DNA of 15,598 nt, from contig CAZRAL010000059.1 of NCBI GenBank assembly GCA_964598005.1, forward strand, positions 1-15,598. Direction: 5' to 3'. This stretch comes from CAZRAL01 sp964598005. GTDB lineage: Bacteria > Pseudomonadota > Gammaproteobacteria > Burkholderiales > Usitatibacteraceae. Below the pieces are notes generated by a model. That model was not told the origin of the DNA and searched no databases. It was given only the letters and a program-made list of their open reading frames with translations. Numbering within the stretch: position 1 is the first letter of the stretch; every line of letters begins with the position of its first letter. Below, one piece after another: positions 7,048-13,320 of the stretch. A program made the translations under genes and the position numbers.

Positions 7048-7758
7048 TTATTGAGTTGACGGAATTCCCTGGGCATGCACTTGCTCCAGCCGGTAACCAA
7101 AATTGTAGACAGGAACCAGTTTTACCTGTCGGTGAGCACCTAAATCCAGTTTTTTACGTACCCTGCTCATGTGTGTATCCACAGTGCGTGAGTGGACATC
7201 CGCCGTATGTCCCCAGACACTTTCTGTAATATGTCCCCGTGACAATAATCTTCCGATGTTACGAAACAGAAAGGCAGTCAGATCGAATTCCTTATCGGTC
7301 ATTTCGATCACTTCATTGCCAATTTTAACCAATCGATCATGAAAATCGATATGGTAAGGGGGTAAATCCAGCTTCTCCTCTACAAGAGGCTTCGGGCGTA
7401 TGCGTCGCAATAGCGCTTCAACACGGGCCAACAGCTCCAGGCGGCGTACCGGCTTTACCATGTAGTCGTCAGCGCCTGCATTCAGGGCTGCAACAATATC
7501 TTGTTCGGAATCGCGAATAGTTACAAATAATACTGGTGCGGTTGAGTTTTGTTTTTCACGAAGCCATTTCAATACATCAGCGCCGGAAACATCAGGTAGC
7601 TGCCAGTCGAGGATAAATAAATCGAAGCTTTCGCGTGTCGCTTCACGAATGATAGCCTTGCCTGACATGAAATGATGGCAATGATGCCCTGCTGCTTCTA
7701 GCCAATGCATGAGTGCAACGCCTATCTCCAGATCGTCCTCCAGAATTGCTAATCGCAT
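7048..7758 (-). CDS. OmpR/PhoB-family response regulator
   Basis: This is a 236-residue two-component regulator that binds DNA when phosphorylated. Residues 1-116 are the receiver domain. It has the acidic pair Asp8/Asp9, the phospho-acceptor Asp51 (FILDWQLPDVSG), Thr80 and Lys102 (DYMVKPVR), all intact. Residues 130-228 are a winged-helix output domain, with DKEFDLTAFLFRNIGRLLSR and the recognition-helix region SRTVDTHMSRVRKKL. The ATG at 7758 has the ribosome site GAGG in GCGAGGCACAC. No histidine kinase gene is present in the window, so it is an orphan here and its signal is unknown. It lies 60 bp downstream of pgsA on the same strand, so it may be read through from that transcript. It ends with its own terminator and faces the exported-protein gene tail to tail. 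Confidence 0.93.
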   Translation of the reverse strand: MRLAILEDDLEIGVALMHWLEAAGHHCHHFMSGKAIIREATRESFDLFILDWQLPDVSGADVLKWLREKQNSTAPVLFVTIRDSEQDIVAALNAGADDYMVKPVRRLELLARVEALLRRIRPKPLVEEKLDLPPYHIDFHDRLVKIGNEVIEMTDKEFDLTAFLFRNIGRLLSRGHITESVWGHTADVHSRTVDTHMSRVRKKLDLGAHRQVKLVPVYNFGYRLEQVHAQGIPSTQ

Positions 7759-7818
7759 GTGTGCCTCGCATGTAGTTTTTTTGAATTTTAATCATAAACA
7801 AAACAAGACAACTCAACC

Positions 7819-8403
7819 TTAATCATGTTTTCGTTTTTTGAGCGCCCCCGGAAAAAATGCTGCTTTAAGATAATAAAACATGGACCACAAAGTCAACACG
7901 GCCGCCATCCAGATCATGATTCGCCCTGCACGCCGACAATCGATGAAATCGAACAGCAATCCATCATAAAGTAAAAAAGGAATAGCGATTAATTGTGCAA
8001 CAGTTTTAACTTTTCCCAGCAAGGAAACGGCCACGCTGCGACTGTTCCCAACCTGCGCCATCCATTCACGCAGTGCCGAGATGGTAATTTCGCGTCCAAT
8101 AATAATCAGGGCAACAATGGCATCGGTGCGCCCCAGTTCGACCAAAACAATCAGTGCCGCGGCCACCATCAGTTTATCGGCAACCGGGTCGAGAAAGGCG
8201 CCGAATGCTGAAGCCTGATTCCATCTGCGCGCAAGATAACCATCAAACCAATCGGTAATGGCTGCCGCAATAAAAATAGCCGTCGCCGTAACATTGGCCT
8301 GATTCGCCGTAAGCCATGTCTCATCCACATACAGCACCGCAACAAATAGCGGAATCGCTGCGATACGCAGCCAGGTCAGGAGGATGGGAATATTCAACGT
8401 CAC
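7819..8403 (-). CDS. pgsA: CDP-diacylglycerol-glycerol-3-phosphate 3-phosphatidyltransferase
   Basis: This inner-membrane enzyme makes phosphatidylglycerophosphate, the precursor of phosphatidylglycerol and cardiolipin. The 194-residue protein carries the complete CDP-alcohol phosphotransferase motif: Asp54-Gly55, Ala58-Arg59, Gly68, Asp72 and Asp76, with a further Asp51, in DWFDGYLARRW and FGAFLDPVADK. Four to five membrane helices are visible. The N-terminus (TLNIPILLTWLRIAAIPLF) matches E. coli PgsA. It begins with GTG at 8403, because no ATG fits that alignment. It lies 14 bp after the uvrC stop, an arrangement common in Proteobacteria, where pgsA is usually co-transcribed with uvrC. The tRNA-Gly gene found after this pair in some relatives is absent here. 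Confidence 0.95.
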   Translation of the reverse strand: MTLNIPILLTWLRIAAIPLFVAVLYVDETWLTANQANVTATAIFIAAAITDWFDGYLARRWNQASAFGAFLDPVADKLMVAAALIVLVELGRTDAIVALIIIGREITISALREWMAQVGNSRSVAVSLLGKVKTVAQLIAIPFLLYDGLLFDFIDCRRAGRIMIWMAAVLTLWSMFYYLKAAFFPGALKKRKHD

Positions 8404-8417
8404 AGATCCGTGGTGCC

Positions 8418-10280
8418 TTAATGTAATTGATTATAGATTGCTTCAGCGAGCTTGATACTGATGCCGTCTACCTGCGCCAGATTTTCCACACTGGCTTCGA
8501 GTACGCCCTGCAATCCGCCAAAATGCGCCAGTAAAGCCTTGCGGCGCTTGGGGCCGATTTCTGCAATGTCTTCAAGCCGTGAGGTATTTCTCTTTTTCGC
8601 TCGTCGCGTACGATGCCCCGTAATGGCGAAGCGATGGGCTTCATCACGAATTTGCTGAATGAGATGGAACCCGGGATGATCTTTGGGCAAATGCAACTCC
8701 TGTCGCGATGTGCCAAAAATCAGCGTTTCCAGTCCCGGTTTACGCAACTCACCTTTCGCCACGCCAATCAACTGAATATCGCCCAAGCCAAGTTCTGCCA
8801 TGACTGCTTCTGCCACGCTCAGCTGGCCCTTGCCACCGTCGATAAGCACAATATCTGGCCGAAGGGGCGCAACCGGCGCGGAAACAGATGTTATCCGGGC
8901 AGCTTCTGCAGACGAGGGAACATCCGCATCATCTGTTGCTGGAACCAGTTTTGAATAGCGCCGTGTCAACGCATCGCGCATCGCGGCATAATCATCGCCC
9001 GGTGCAATCCCGGCTATGTTGTAGCGTCGATATTCTGAGGGCTGCATCGCGCCTTGATCAAATACAACACAGGCCGCTACCGTTGCCTCACCCATGGTAT
9101 GGCTAATATCAAAACATTCGATACGTTGCACAGATTCAACCCCAAGTGCCTCGGCTAATGCTTCACGCCTGTTTTCCTGCGACATTTTATCAACCAGGCG
9201 CTGATCAATCGCCAGCTTTGCATTTTTGCATGCCATGGTCATCCATACCCGCGCTTCGGCGATGGGCCGGCTCACTACCTTTACATTTTGCGCAGATAAC
9301 TCCTCAAGCATTTCTTGCCACTCTACTCCTTCATGCTGCCCATCGACGACAATCGTAGCGGGCGGAGGTTGGGTCGCATAATGCTGTGCGATAAAAGCAT
9401 GGAGCACCGCTGGCAAATCGGCACTATCGGTGTTTTGCGGGAAAAAACTCTTGTCACCCAAATGCCGGCCACCCCGAATCATCACCAGATTAACGCACCA
9501 AATATTGGACAACTCGATAACTGCAATCACATCAACATCACGCTCACTGGATGATTCGACAAATTGTTTGGTGAGCACTTTTTGCAAAATACGAATCTGG
9601 TTGCGGAACTGTGCTGCCGCTTCAAAATCAAGCTCAGCCGCTGCCGCTTCCATTTTGCGGGTCAACTGACTCAACACATCATTTTCTTTGCCCTGCAGGA
9701 ATAAAGCAGCGTTCTCCACATCCTGCCCATACTGTTCCGGGGTGATCAGGCCCACACAAGGTGCAGAGCAACGTCCGATTTGATGCAGCAAACAGGGACG
9801 GGATCGATTGGAATAAACTGTATCATCGCAGGTACGCAGGCGAAATACTTTCTGCAAGTGAGAAATTGATTCGCGTACCGCCCAGGAATTTGGAAAAGGG
9901 CCAAAGTAGCGATGATGCTTGTCCGGCTTGCCGCGATAAAAACGTATTTGTGGGCAGGCATGCCCCGTCACCATGATGTAGGGATAACTTTTGTCATCGC
10001 GGAACAGCACATTGTATTTCGGCGCCAGCGCCTTGATCAGATTGTTTTCAAGCAGCAGCGCTTCAGACTCGCTGCGCGTGACGGTGGTTTCGATCGCCTC
10101 GATCTGACCAACCATGTAAGTCGTACGCGGGCTGGAATGCTGTTTCTGGAAATAAGAGGAAACCCGCTTGCGAAGATCGCGCGCCTTGCCCACATAAATA
10201 ACTTCACCTGCCGCGTTTTTCATACGGTAAACCCCAGGCAAATTGGGCAATTGGGGGAGAAATACTTTGGGGTCAACCAT
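8418..10280 (-). CDS. uvrC: UvrC, excinuclease ABC subunit C
   Basis: UvrC cuts the damaged strand on both sides of a lesion in nucleotide excision repair with UvrA and UvrB. The 620-residue protein is complete. The GIY-YIG nuclease domain is at residues 14-95 (LPGVYRM, VIYVGKARDLRKR, Glu78 in LLLENNLIK). Four cysteines at 151, 163, 171 and 175 have exactly the spacing of the iron-sulfur cysteines of E. coli UvrC. The UVR motif that binds UvrB is at about 205-240. The RNase H-like nuclease domain spans about 380-560, with Asp391 (ECFDISH), Asp430, Asp481 (LIDGGKGQL) and His549 (RDEAHRF). Tandem helix-hairpin-helix motifs occupy 570-618. A low-complexity insert at 447-473 (rich in Ala, Asp, Ser, Pro) separates two nuclease strands; similar inserts occur in other betaproteobacterial UvrC. 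The start ATG 10280 has no strong ribosome site. It follows the uracil-DNA glycosylase gene by 56 bp. Confidence 0.97.
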   Translation of the reverse strand: MVDPKVFLPQLPNLPGVYRMKNAAGEVIYVGKARDLRKRVSSYFQKQHSSPRTTYMVGQIEAIETTVTRSESEALLLENNLIKALAPKYNVLFRDDKSYPYIMVTGHACPQIRFYRGKPDKHHRYFGPFPNSWAVRESISHLQKVFRLRTCDDTVYSNRSRPCLLHQIGRCSAPCVGLITPEQYGQDVENAALFLQGKENDVLSQLTRKMEAAAAELDFEAAAQFRNQIRILQKVLTKQFVESSSERDVDVIAVIELSNIWCVNLVMIRGGRHLGDKSFFPQNTDSADLPAVLHAFIAQHYATQPPPATIVVDGQHEGVEWQEMLEELSAQNVKVVSRPIAEARVWMTMACKNAKLAIDQRLVDKMSQENRREALAEALGVESVQRIECFDISHTMGEATVAACVVFDQGAMQPSEYRRYNIAGIAPGDDYAAMRDALTRRYSKLVPATDDADVPSSAEAARITSVSAPVAPLRPDIVLIDGGKGQLSVAEAVMAELGLGDIQLIGVAKGELRKPGLETLIFGTSRQELHLPKDHPGFHLIQQIRDEAHRFAITGHRTRRAKKRNTSRLEDIAEIGPKRRKALLAHFGGLQGVLEASVENLAQVDGISIKLAEAIYNQLH

Positions 10281-10336
10281 GGATTGCGCTAATTTCTACC
10301 TTATGGATAGGTGATCTTGTCTTTATTCATGGTTCA

Positions 10337-10975
10337 TCAAATATGCTTCATGTATTGGCAAATAGCATCAAATACCGCGTGAAACGATGCTTCGCTCAAA
10401 CGCCGCGTGTTGGTATTGTATCGACTGCAGTGATAACTATCGAAAAGCATGTGCCCTGTCGGCAACGCATGCTGCGTGCCATGGGAAAATTTAGCCGTCG
10501 ATTGCCCAAGATCGAGGGCTTGCAAAATGGCGCGATGCGCAATCCCGCCGAGCGCTAACAACGCAGCACCGCTGGACAACTCTGCCAGTTCTGCGCGCAA
10601 AAAAGCATTACACGTCAAAATTTCTTTGGGGACAGGTTTGTTTTCCGGCGGCAAGCATTTCACGGCATTGGTGATGCGGCAGTCGTGCAATTCAAGTCCA
10701 TCACCCGCATCAACCGATTCAGCCTTGTTGGAAAAACCAAATTTGTACAAGGTGGCATAAAGTAATTTGCCCGCGTAATCTCCGGTAAAAGGACGCCCCG
10801 TTGCGTTGGCACCATGCATCCCGGGAGCGAGGCCAACAATCAATAAACGCGGACGCGCCACTCCGAATGGCGGAACCGGTTTGCAAAAATAGGCCGGATA
10901 TTCGTTCTTGACGGATTGTAGAAAACTGGCCAGTCGCGGGCACTGGCGGCAAGCCGGATCGTATGCAGATTTCAT
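10337..10975 (-). CDS. uracil-DNA glycosylase, family 5 (UDGb type)
   Basis: This enzyme removes uracil, and in this family often other deaminated bases, from DNA to start base excision repair. The 212-residue protein carries motif A GLAPGMHGANATGRPFTGD (48-66) and the distal catalytic motif SYHCSRYNTNT (180-190). Cys9, Cys12, Cys107 (NAVKCLPPENKP) and Cys122 are placed as the four iron-sulfur ligands of family 4/5 enzymes. The Ala-Pro-Gly of motif A and the missing polar catalytic residue there favour family 5 over family 4. GGAG lies 9 nt before the ATG. The gene begins only 24 bp after the efp terminator hairpin and is followed by uvrC in the same direction, giving a small DNA-repair cluster. 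Confidence 0.88.
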   Translation of the reverse strand: MKSAYDPACRQCPRLASFLQSVKNEYPAYFCKPVPPFGVARPRLLIVGLAPGMHGANATGRPFTGDYAGKLLYATLYKFGFSNKAESVDAGDGLELHDCRITNAVKCLPPENKPVPKEILTCNAFLRAELAELSSGAALLALGGIAHRAILQALDLGQSTAKFSHGTQHALPTGHMLFDSYHCSRYNTNTRRLSEASFHAVFDAICQYMKHI

Positions 10976-10998
10976 GGTCGAAACTCCCCATCAGCAAA

Positions 10999-11022
10999 AA
11001 GGGCGCGGTTAACCGCGCCCTT
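10999..11022 (-). terminator. rho-independent terminator, originally of the pdxJ-efp operon
   Basis: A perfect 24-bp palindrome with arms AAGGGCGCGGTT is followed on the minus strand by TTTTT (its last two T belong to the palindrome). It points the way the efp transcript travels. It is now 446 bp past the efp stop because the MITE at 11046-11468 sits between them; without the insert it would lie about 20 bp after the stop. Confidence 0.85.
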
Positions 11023-11045
11023 GCTATCGATTCATGCCAGCTTAA

Positions 11046-11468
11046 GGAACCTCTGATTAAGTCCTCCATGAGCCGCGTTTTGACAAGAATAGTCCAAATT
11101 CAAGGCATGCGACGCAGGTCGTATCCGTAGATACGAAGCCAAGGAGCATAACGCCGAAGATGGACTATTCTTGTCAAAACCCCGCATGGGCGCTGATTTT
11201 CCGGGCGGTTTGCTGTGTTGCGGTGCTTGCAAAGGGTACGCCGCAGCGAGGAGCAGGGGCCCCGTTTACGGGGATGCGACCGCGCAGGCGTACAATTGCA
11301 GCCGCGTTTGCTGCGGCTAGATGTTCCGCTACGGGGTCGCCTCCACGCACGTGGTGCGCGGAGCCTGCTACCCCCTTCGCGGCTGCCGACCATTCGCTGC
11401 GCACCGCGCCTTGCATCCCATCCCGGAAAACCGAGCGCGCGGCCATGTGGGACTTAATCAGAGGTTCC
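11046..11468. mobile_element. MITE-like element (copy 1) inserted at the efp stop codon
   Basis: A 423-bp element lies between inverted ends: GGAACCTCTGATTAAGTCC followed by CATG at 11046-11070, and its reverse complement at 11444-11468 (23 of 25 positions agree). TTAA lies directly outside each end (11042-11045, 11469-11472) and is probably a target duplication. End sequence and TTAA resemble the IS5 group (IR beginning GGAA, target YTAR), so an IS5-type transposase elsewhere may move it. I see no transposase and no convincing gene inside. The interior holds a nested palindromic element (11077-11180) and a GC-rich stretch of about 150 bp (11237-11389) with several hairpins, for example CCCCGT/ACGGGG and AGCCGC/GCGGCT. 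The second copy at the window end lacks that stretch. Confidence 0.85.
11077..11180. repeat. palindromic element, 104 bp (copy B), nested in the MITE
   Basis: GTTTTGACAAGAATAGTCCA (11077-11096) is matched perfectly by its reverse complement at 11161-11180. The middle carries a second hairpin, TCGTATC (11119-11125) / GATACGA (11130-11136). The core GCGACGCAGG...GTA...TACGA...CCAAGGAGC closely matches the core of the element inside earP on its minus strand. CCGC lies outside both ends (11073-11076 and, one base further, 11182-11185), a possible target duplication. Confidence 0.75.
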
Positions 11469-12023
11469 TTAAACCCGTCGGCGATACTCCCCGGTACGGG
11501 TATCAATTTCAATTTTGTCGCCACTTTCGCAGAACAGGGGAACGGATACAACAAAATTTGTTGGCTTGATTTTGGCGGGCTTCATAACTTTTCCGGAAGT
11601 ATCGCCACGCACGGCAGGCTCGGTTTCGATTTCGCGCACGACCGAGGTCGGCAATTCAACCGAAATGGCCTTGCCCTCATAAAAAACAACTTCACAAGGC
11701 ATAGCATCATCGACATAGTTGAGTGCGTCGCCCATGTTTTCGCTTTCAACTTCGTATTGGTTGTATTCGGCGTCCATGAAGACATACATGGGATCCGAGT
11801 AATACGAGTAGCTGACTTCCTTGCGCTCAAGCATGACTACTTCAAATTTGTCGTCCGCTTTATAAACGGTTTCGGTGCCGGAGTTGGTCAACAAGTTCTT
11901 GAATTTCATTTTAACGACTGCGGAATTTCGTCCCGATTTGTTGTATTCGGCTTTCAGCACCACCATGGGGTCCTTGCCGATCATGACTACATTTCCGGCG
12001 CGCAGTTCTTGAGCAATTTTCAT
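11469..12023 (-). CDS. efp: translation elongation factor P, Arg32 (rhamnosylated) type
   Basis: EF-P enters ribosomes stalled at consecutive prolines and promotes peptide bond formation. The 184-residue protein has the normal three beta-barrel domains: a KOW-like N-terminal domain (1-62), a central domain (68-125) and a C-terminal domain (130-184) ending GDKIEIDTRTGEYRRRV. The domain I loop tip is SGRNSA with Arg32, the residue that EarP rhamnosylates in betaproteobacteria and Pseudomonas. The start at 12023 (MKIAQELRAG) was chosen over a longer frame because it matches the family N-terminus and has TAGGA, which includes the earP stop, 5 nt upstream. It lies 7 bp after earP. Its TAA stop is made from TTAA at the MITE junction, so the 3' end was touched by the insertion but the protein was not altered. 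Confidence 0.97.
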   Translation of the reverse strand: MKIAQELRAGNVVMIGKDPMVVLKAEYNKSGRNSAVVKMKFKNLLTNSGTETVYKADDKFEVVMLERKEVSYSYYSDPMYVFMDAEYNQYEVESENMGDALNYVDDAMPCEVVFYEGKAISVELPTSVVREIETEPAVRGDTSGKVMKPAKIKPTNFVVSVPLFCESGDKIEIDTRTGEYRRRV

Positions 12024-12030
12024 GATATTC

Positions 12031-13320
12031 CTACTCGAGTAATGATTGTGTATCAAAAAAGCCTTGCATTTTAGCTTTTTTTCTGTAAAAAAGCACGATT
12101 TCATCGACCAAACTGCGATGAGATTGTTCATTTAGCCAGTGTTCAGCGTGCTTATGACATTGCGGCAAGACGGCGGCGAATTGAGACCAAGCAATGCATA
12201 TATCCTGTGTTTTTTCCTCATTCCAGGCCAGCCAGAAGGCCCGGGTAGCCATCGTCAGTTCTTCAGGTGCCCCGGCTAAATAGCGCGAGAGAAAAGCATT
12301 CAATTTGGCTTGATGGATATGATTTTCTTGCGGATAAATGTGCCAGACAAACGGTTTGGCTGCCCACTGTGCACGAACGAAAGAATCTTCTCCGCGGACA
12401 AAATTGACATCGCAGGCCCATAGCAATTCGTCGTACCCGGATGGCGACATGAATGGGATGACTTGCGCAACAAGATTTCCGCGCTTCCACACCTCGCCTA
12501 CTCGCAGGCGATGGCCCGCGTGGTGATCTGCCGATTGCAGCACTCGCCCTTCCGGTATCAGGCATAAAACAGGCTGCGGGCCGGATTCCCAGCACCGCAA
12601 CAACCCGTCAAGCGCCGCATTTTCATAGGTAAATAAGGAAACGATTATGCTGTACGGCCTCGCATCAATATAGGACTTACGCAAAACCGCCCCAGCTGTG
12701 TTGCAGCGCCTGGTCGTACAACCTGTACTGCCTGCGTCGCTGCGCCTTGCTGGAACAGTCTTGCGTAAGTCCTGAATATTATGTTTCGCAAAAATGGCCA
12801 GACGAGAATCAGGGTGATCGAAGTACCGTGCGCGCCGCGCCAGCAAATCAACCTCACGCAGCAAGCCCCCTGTTTGCGCAGAAAATCCCGGGAAGAAAAA
12901 ATATTTGGTCAGTGGTAAATGAGGATGGGGCGAAGGTAATAGATGCGTCTCTTCCACCCATTTTTCTGCAGACAGATATTCCAGATTCAACCATACCGGT
13001 TGTTCAGTACGCCGCGCCATGGCATCGATATATTCTGGCGGCAGTTCACAGGCAAAGGCTTCGATGACCAGATCCGCCACTGCATCGATTGTTGTATTTT
13101 TTGTCCAATGCAGTACGTCAATGCCATCAATGATCTGGTGCTCAAGCGACGCTGTTTGTGGTTCCATCGCGCGAAGTGGTGCCAGGTCATCCACCCATAA
13201 ACGAACACTGAAACCATGCGTAGCATGCAGTTGCTTTGCCAGCCGCCAGCAAACGCCAATGTCCCCAAAGTTATCGACGATTTTGCAAAAAATATCGCAG
13301 GAAGGCGACACCCTGTTCAC
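12031..13320 (-). CDS. earP: EF-P arginine-32 rhamnosyltransferase EarP with an in-frame 36-residue insertion
   Basis: EarP transfers rhamnose from dTDP-rhamnose to Arg32 of EF-P, the product of the next gene. It is a GT-B fold enzyme. The N-terminal domain (8-180) carries DNFGDIGVCWRLAKQL with Asp16 and Asp20, the conserved acidic pair of the acceptor site. The C-terminal domain (222-429) carries VSLFTYENAAL, LIPEG and the nucleotide-sugar motif NFVRGEDSFVRAQWA (306-320). The protein is 429 residues, longer than the usual 370-390 or so. The excess is residues 183-218, which are encoded by a palindromic mobile element and its target duplication. Without them the protein would be 393 residues and read KHNI-DARPYS across the join. 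The insert falls between the two domains. GTG 13320 overlaps the nagZ stop as GTGA; a GTG three codons later is an alternative start. Catalytic residues are intact, but whether the enzyme still works is unknown. Confidence 0.93.
   Translation of the reverse strand: MNRVSPSCDIFCKIVDNFGDIGVCWRLAKQLHATHGFSVRLWVDDLAPLRAMEPQTASLEHQIIDGIDVLHWTKNTTIDAVADLVIEAFACELPPEYIDAMARRTEQPVWLNLEYLSAEKWVEETHLLPSPHPHLPLTKYFFFPGFSAQTGGLLREVDLLARRARYFDHPDSRLAIFAKHNIQDLRKTVPARRSDAGSTGCTTRRCNTAGAVLRKSYIDARPYSIIVSLFTYENAALDGLLRCWESGPQPVLCLIPEGRVLQSADHHAGHRLRVGEVWKRGNLVAQVIPFMSPSGYDELLWACDVNFVRGEDSFVRAQWAAKPFVWHIYPQENHIHQAKLNAFLSRYLAGAPEELTMATRAFWLAWNEEKTQDICIAWSQFAAVLPQCHKHAEHWLNEQSHRSLVDEIVLFYRKKAKMQGFFDTQSLLE
12672..12774 (-). 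mobile_element. palindromic element, 103 bp (copy C), inserted in frame inside earP
   Basis: AGGACTTACGCAA (12672-12684) is matched by TTGCGTAAGTCCT (12761-12773), and pairing continues imperfectly inward to about 25 bp. A central hairpin GTACA/TGTAC lies at 12716-12728. ATATT (read on the minus strand) flanks both sides, at 12775-12779 and 12667-12671, as a 5-bp target duplication. Element plus duplication is 108 bp, exactly 36 codons. The minus-strand core GCGACGCAGG..GTA..TACGA..CAGGCGC matches copy B. The earP reading frame passes through with no stop. Confidence 0.9.

Noticed and set aside
8994..9075. Insert of about 27 residues in UvrC, considered as another captured mobile element
   Set aside because: It shows no inverted ends or flanking duplication, and similar low-complexity inserts are common in betaproteobacterial UvrC.
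11160..12074. Long plus-strand open frame of 304 codons across the MITE and efp
   Set aside because: It reads antisense through efp and through the MITE, has no ribosome site, and resembles no protein family; it is a shadow frame.
12024..12131. 36-codon N-terminal extension of efp
   Set aside because: It lies inside the end of earP, does not resemble EF-P, and the family start MKIAQELRAG has its own ribosome site at 12023.
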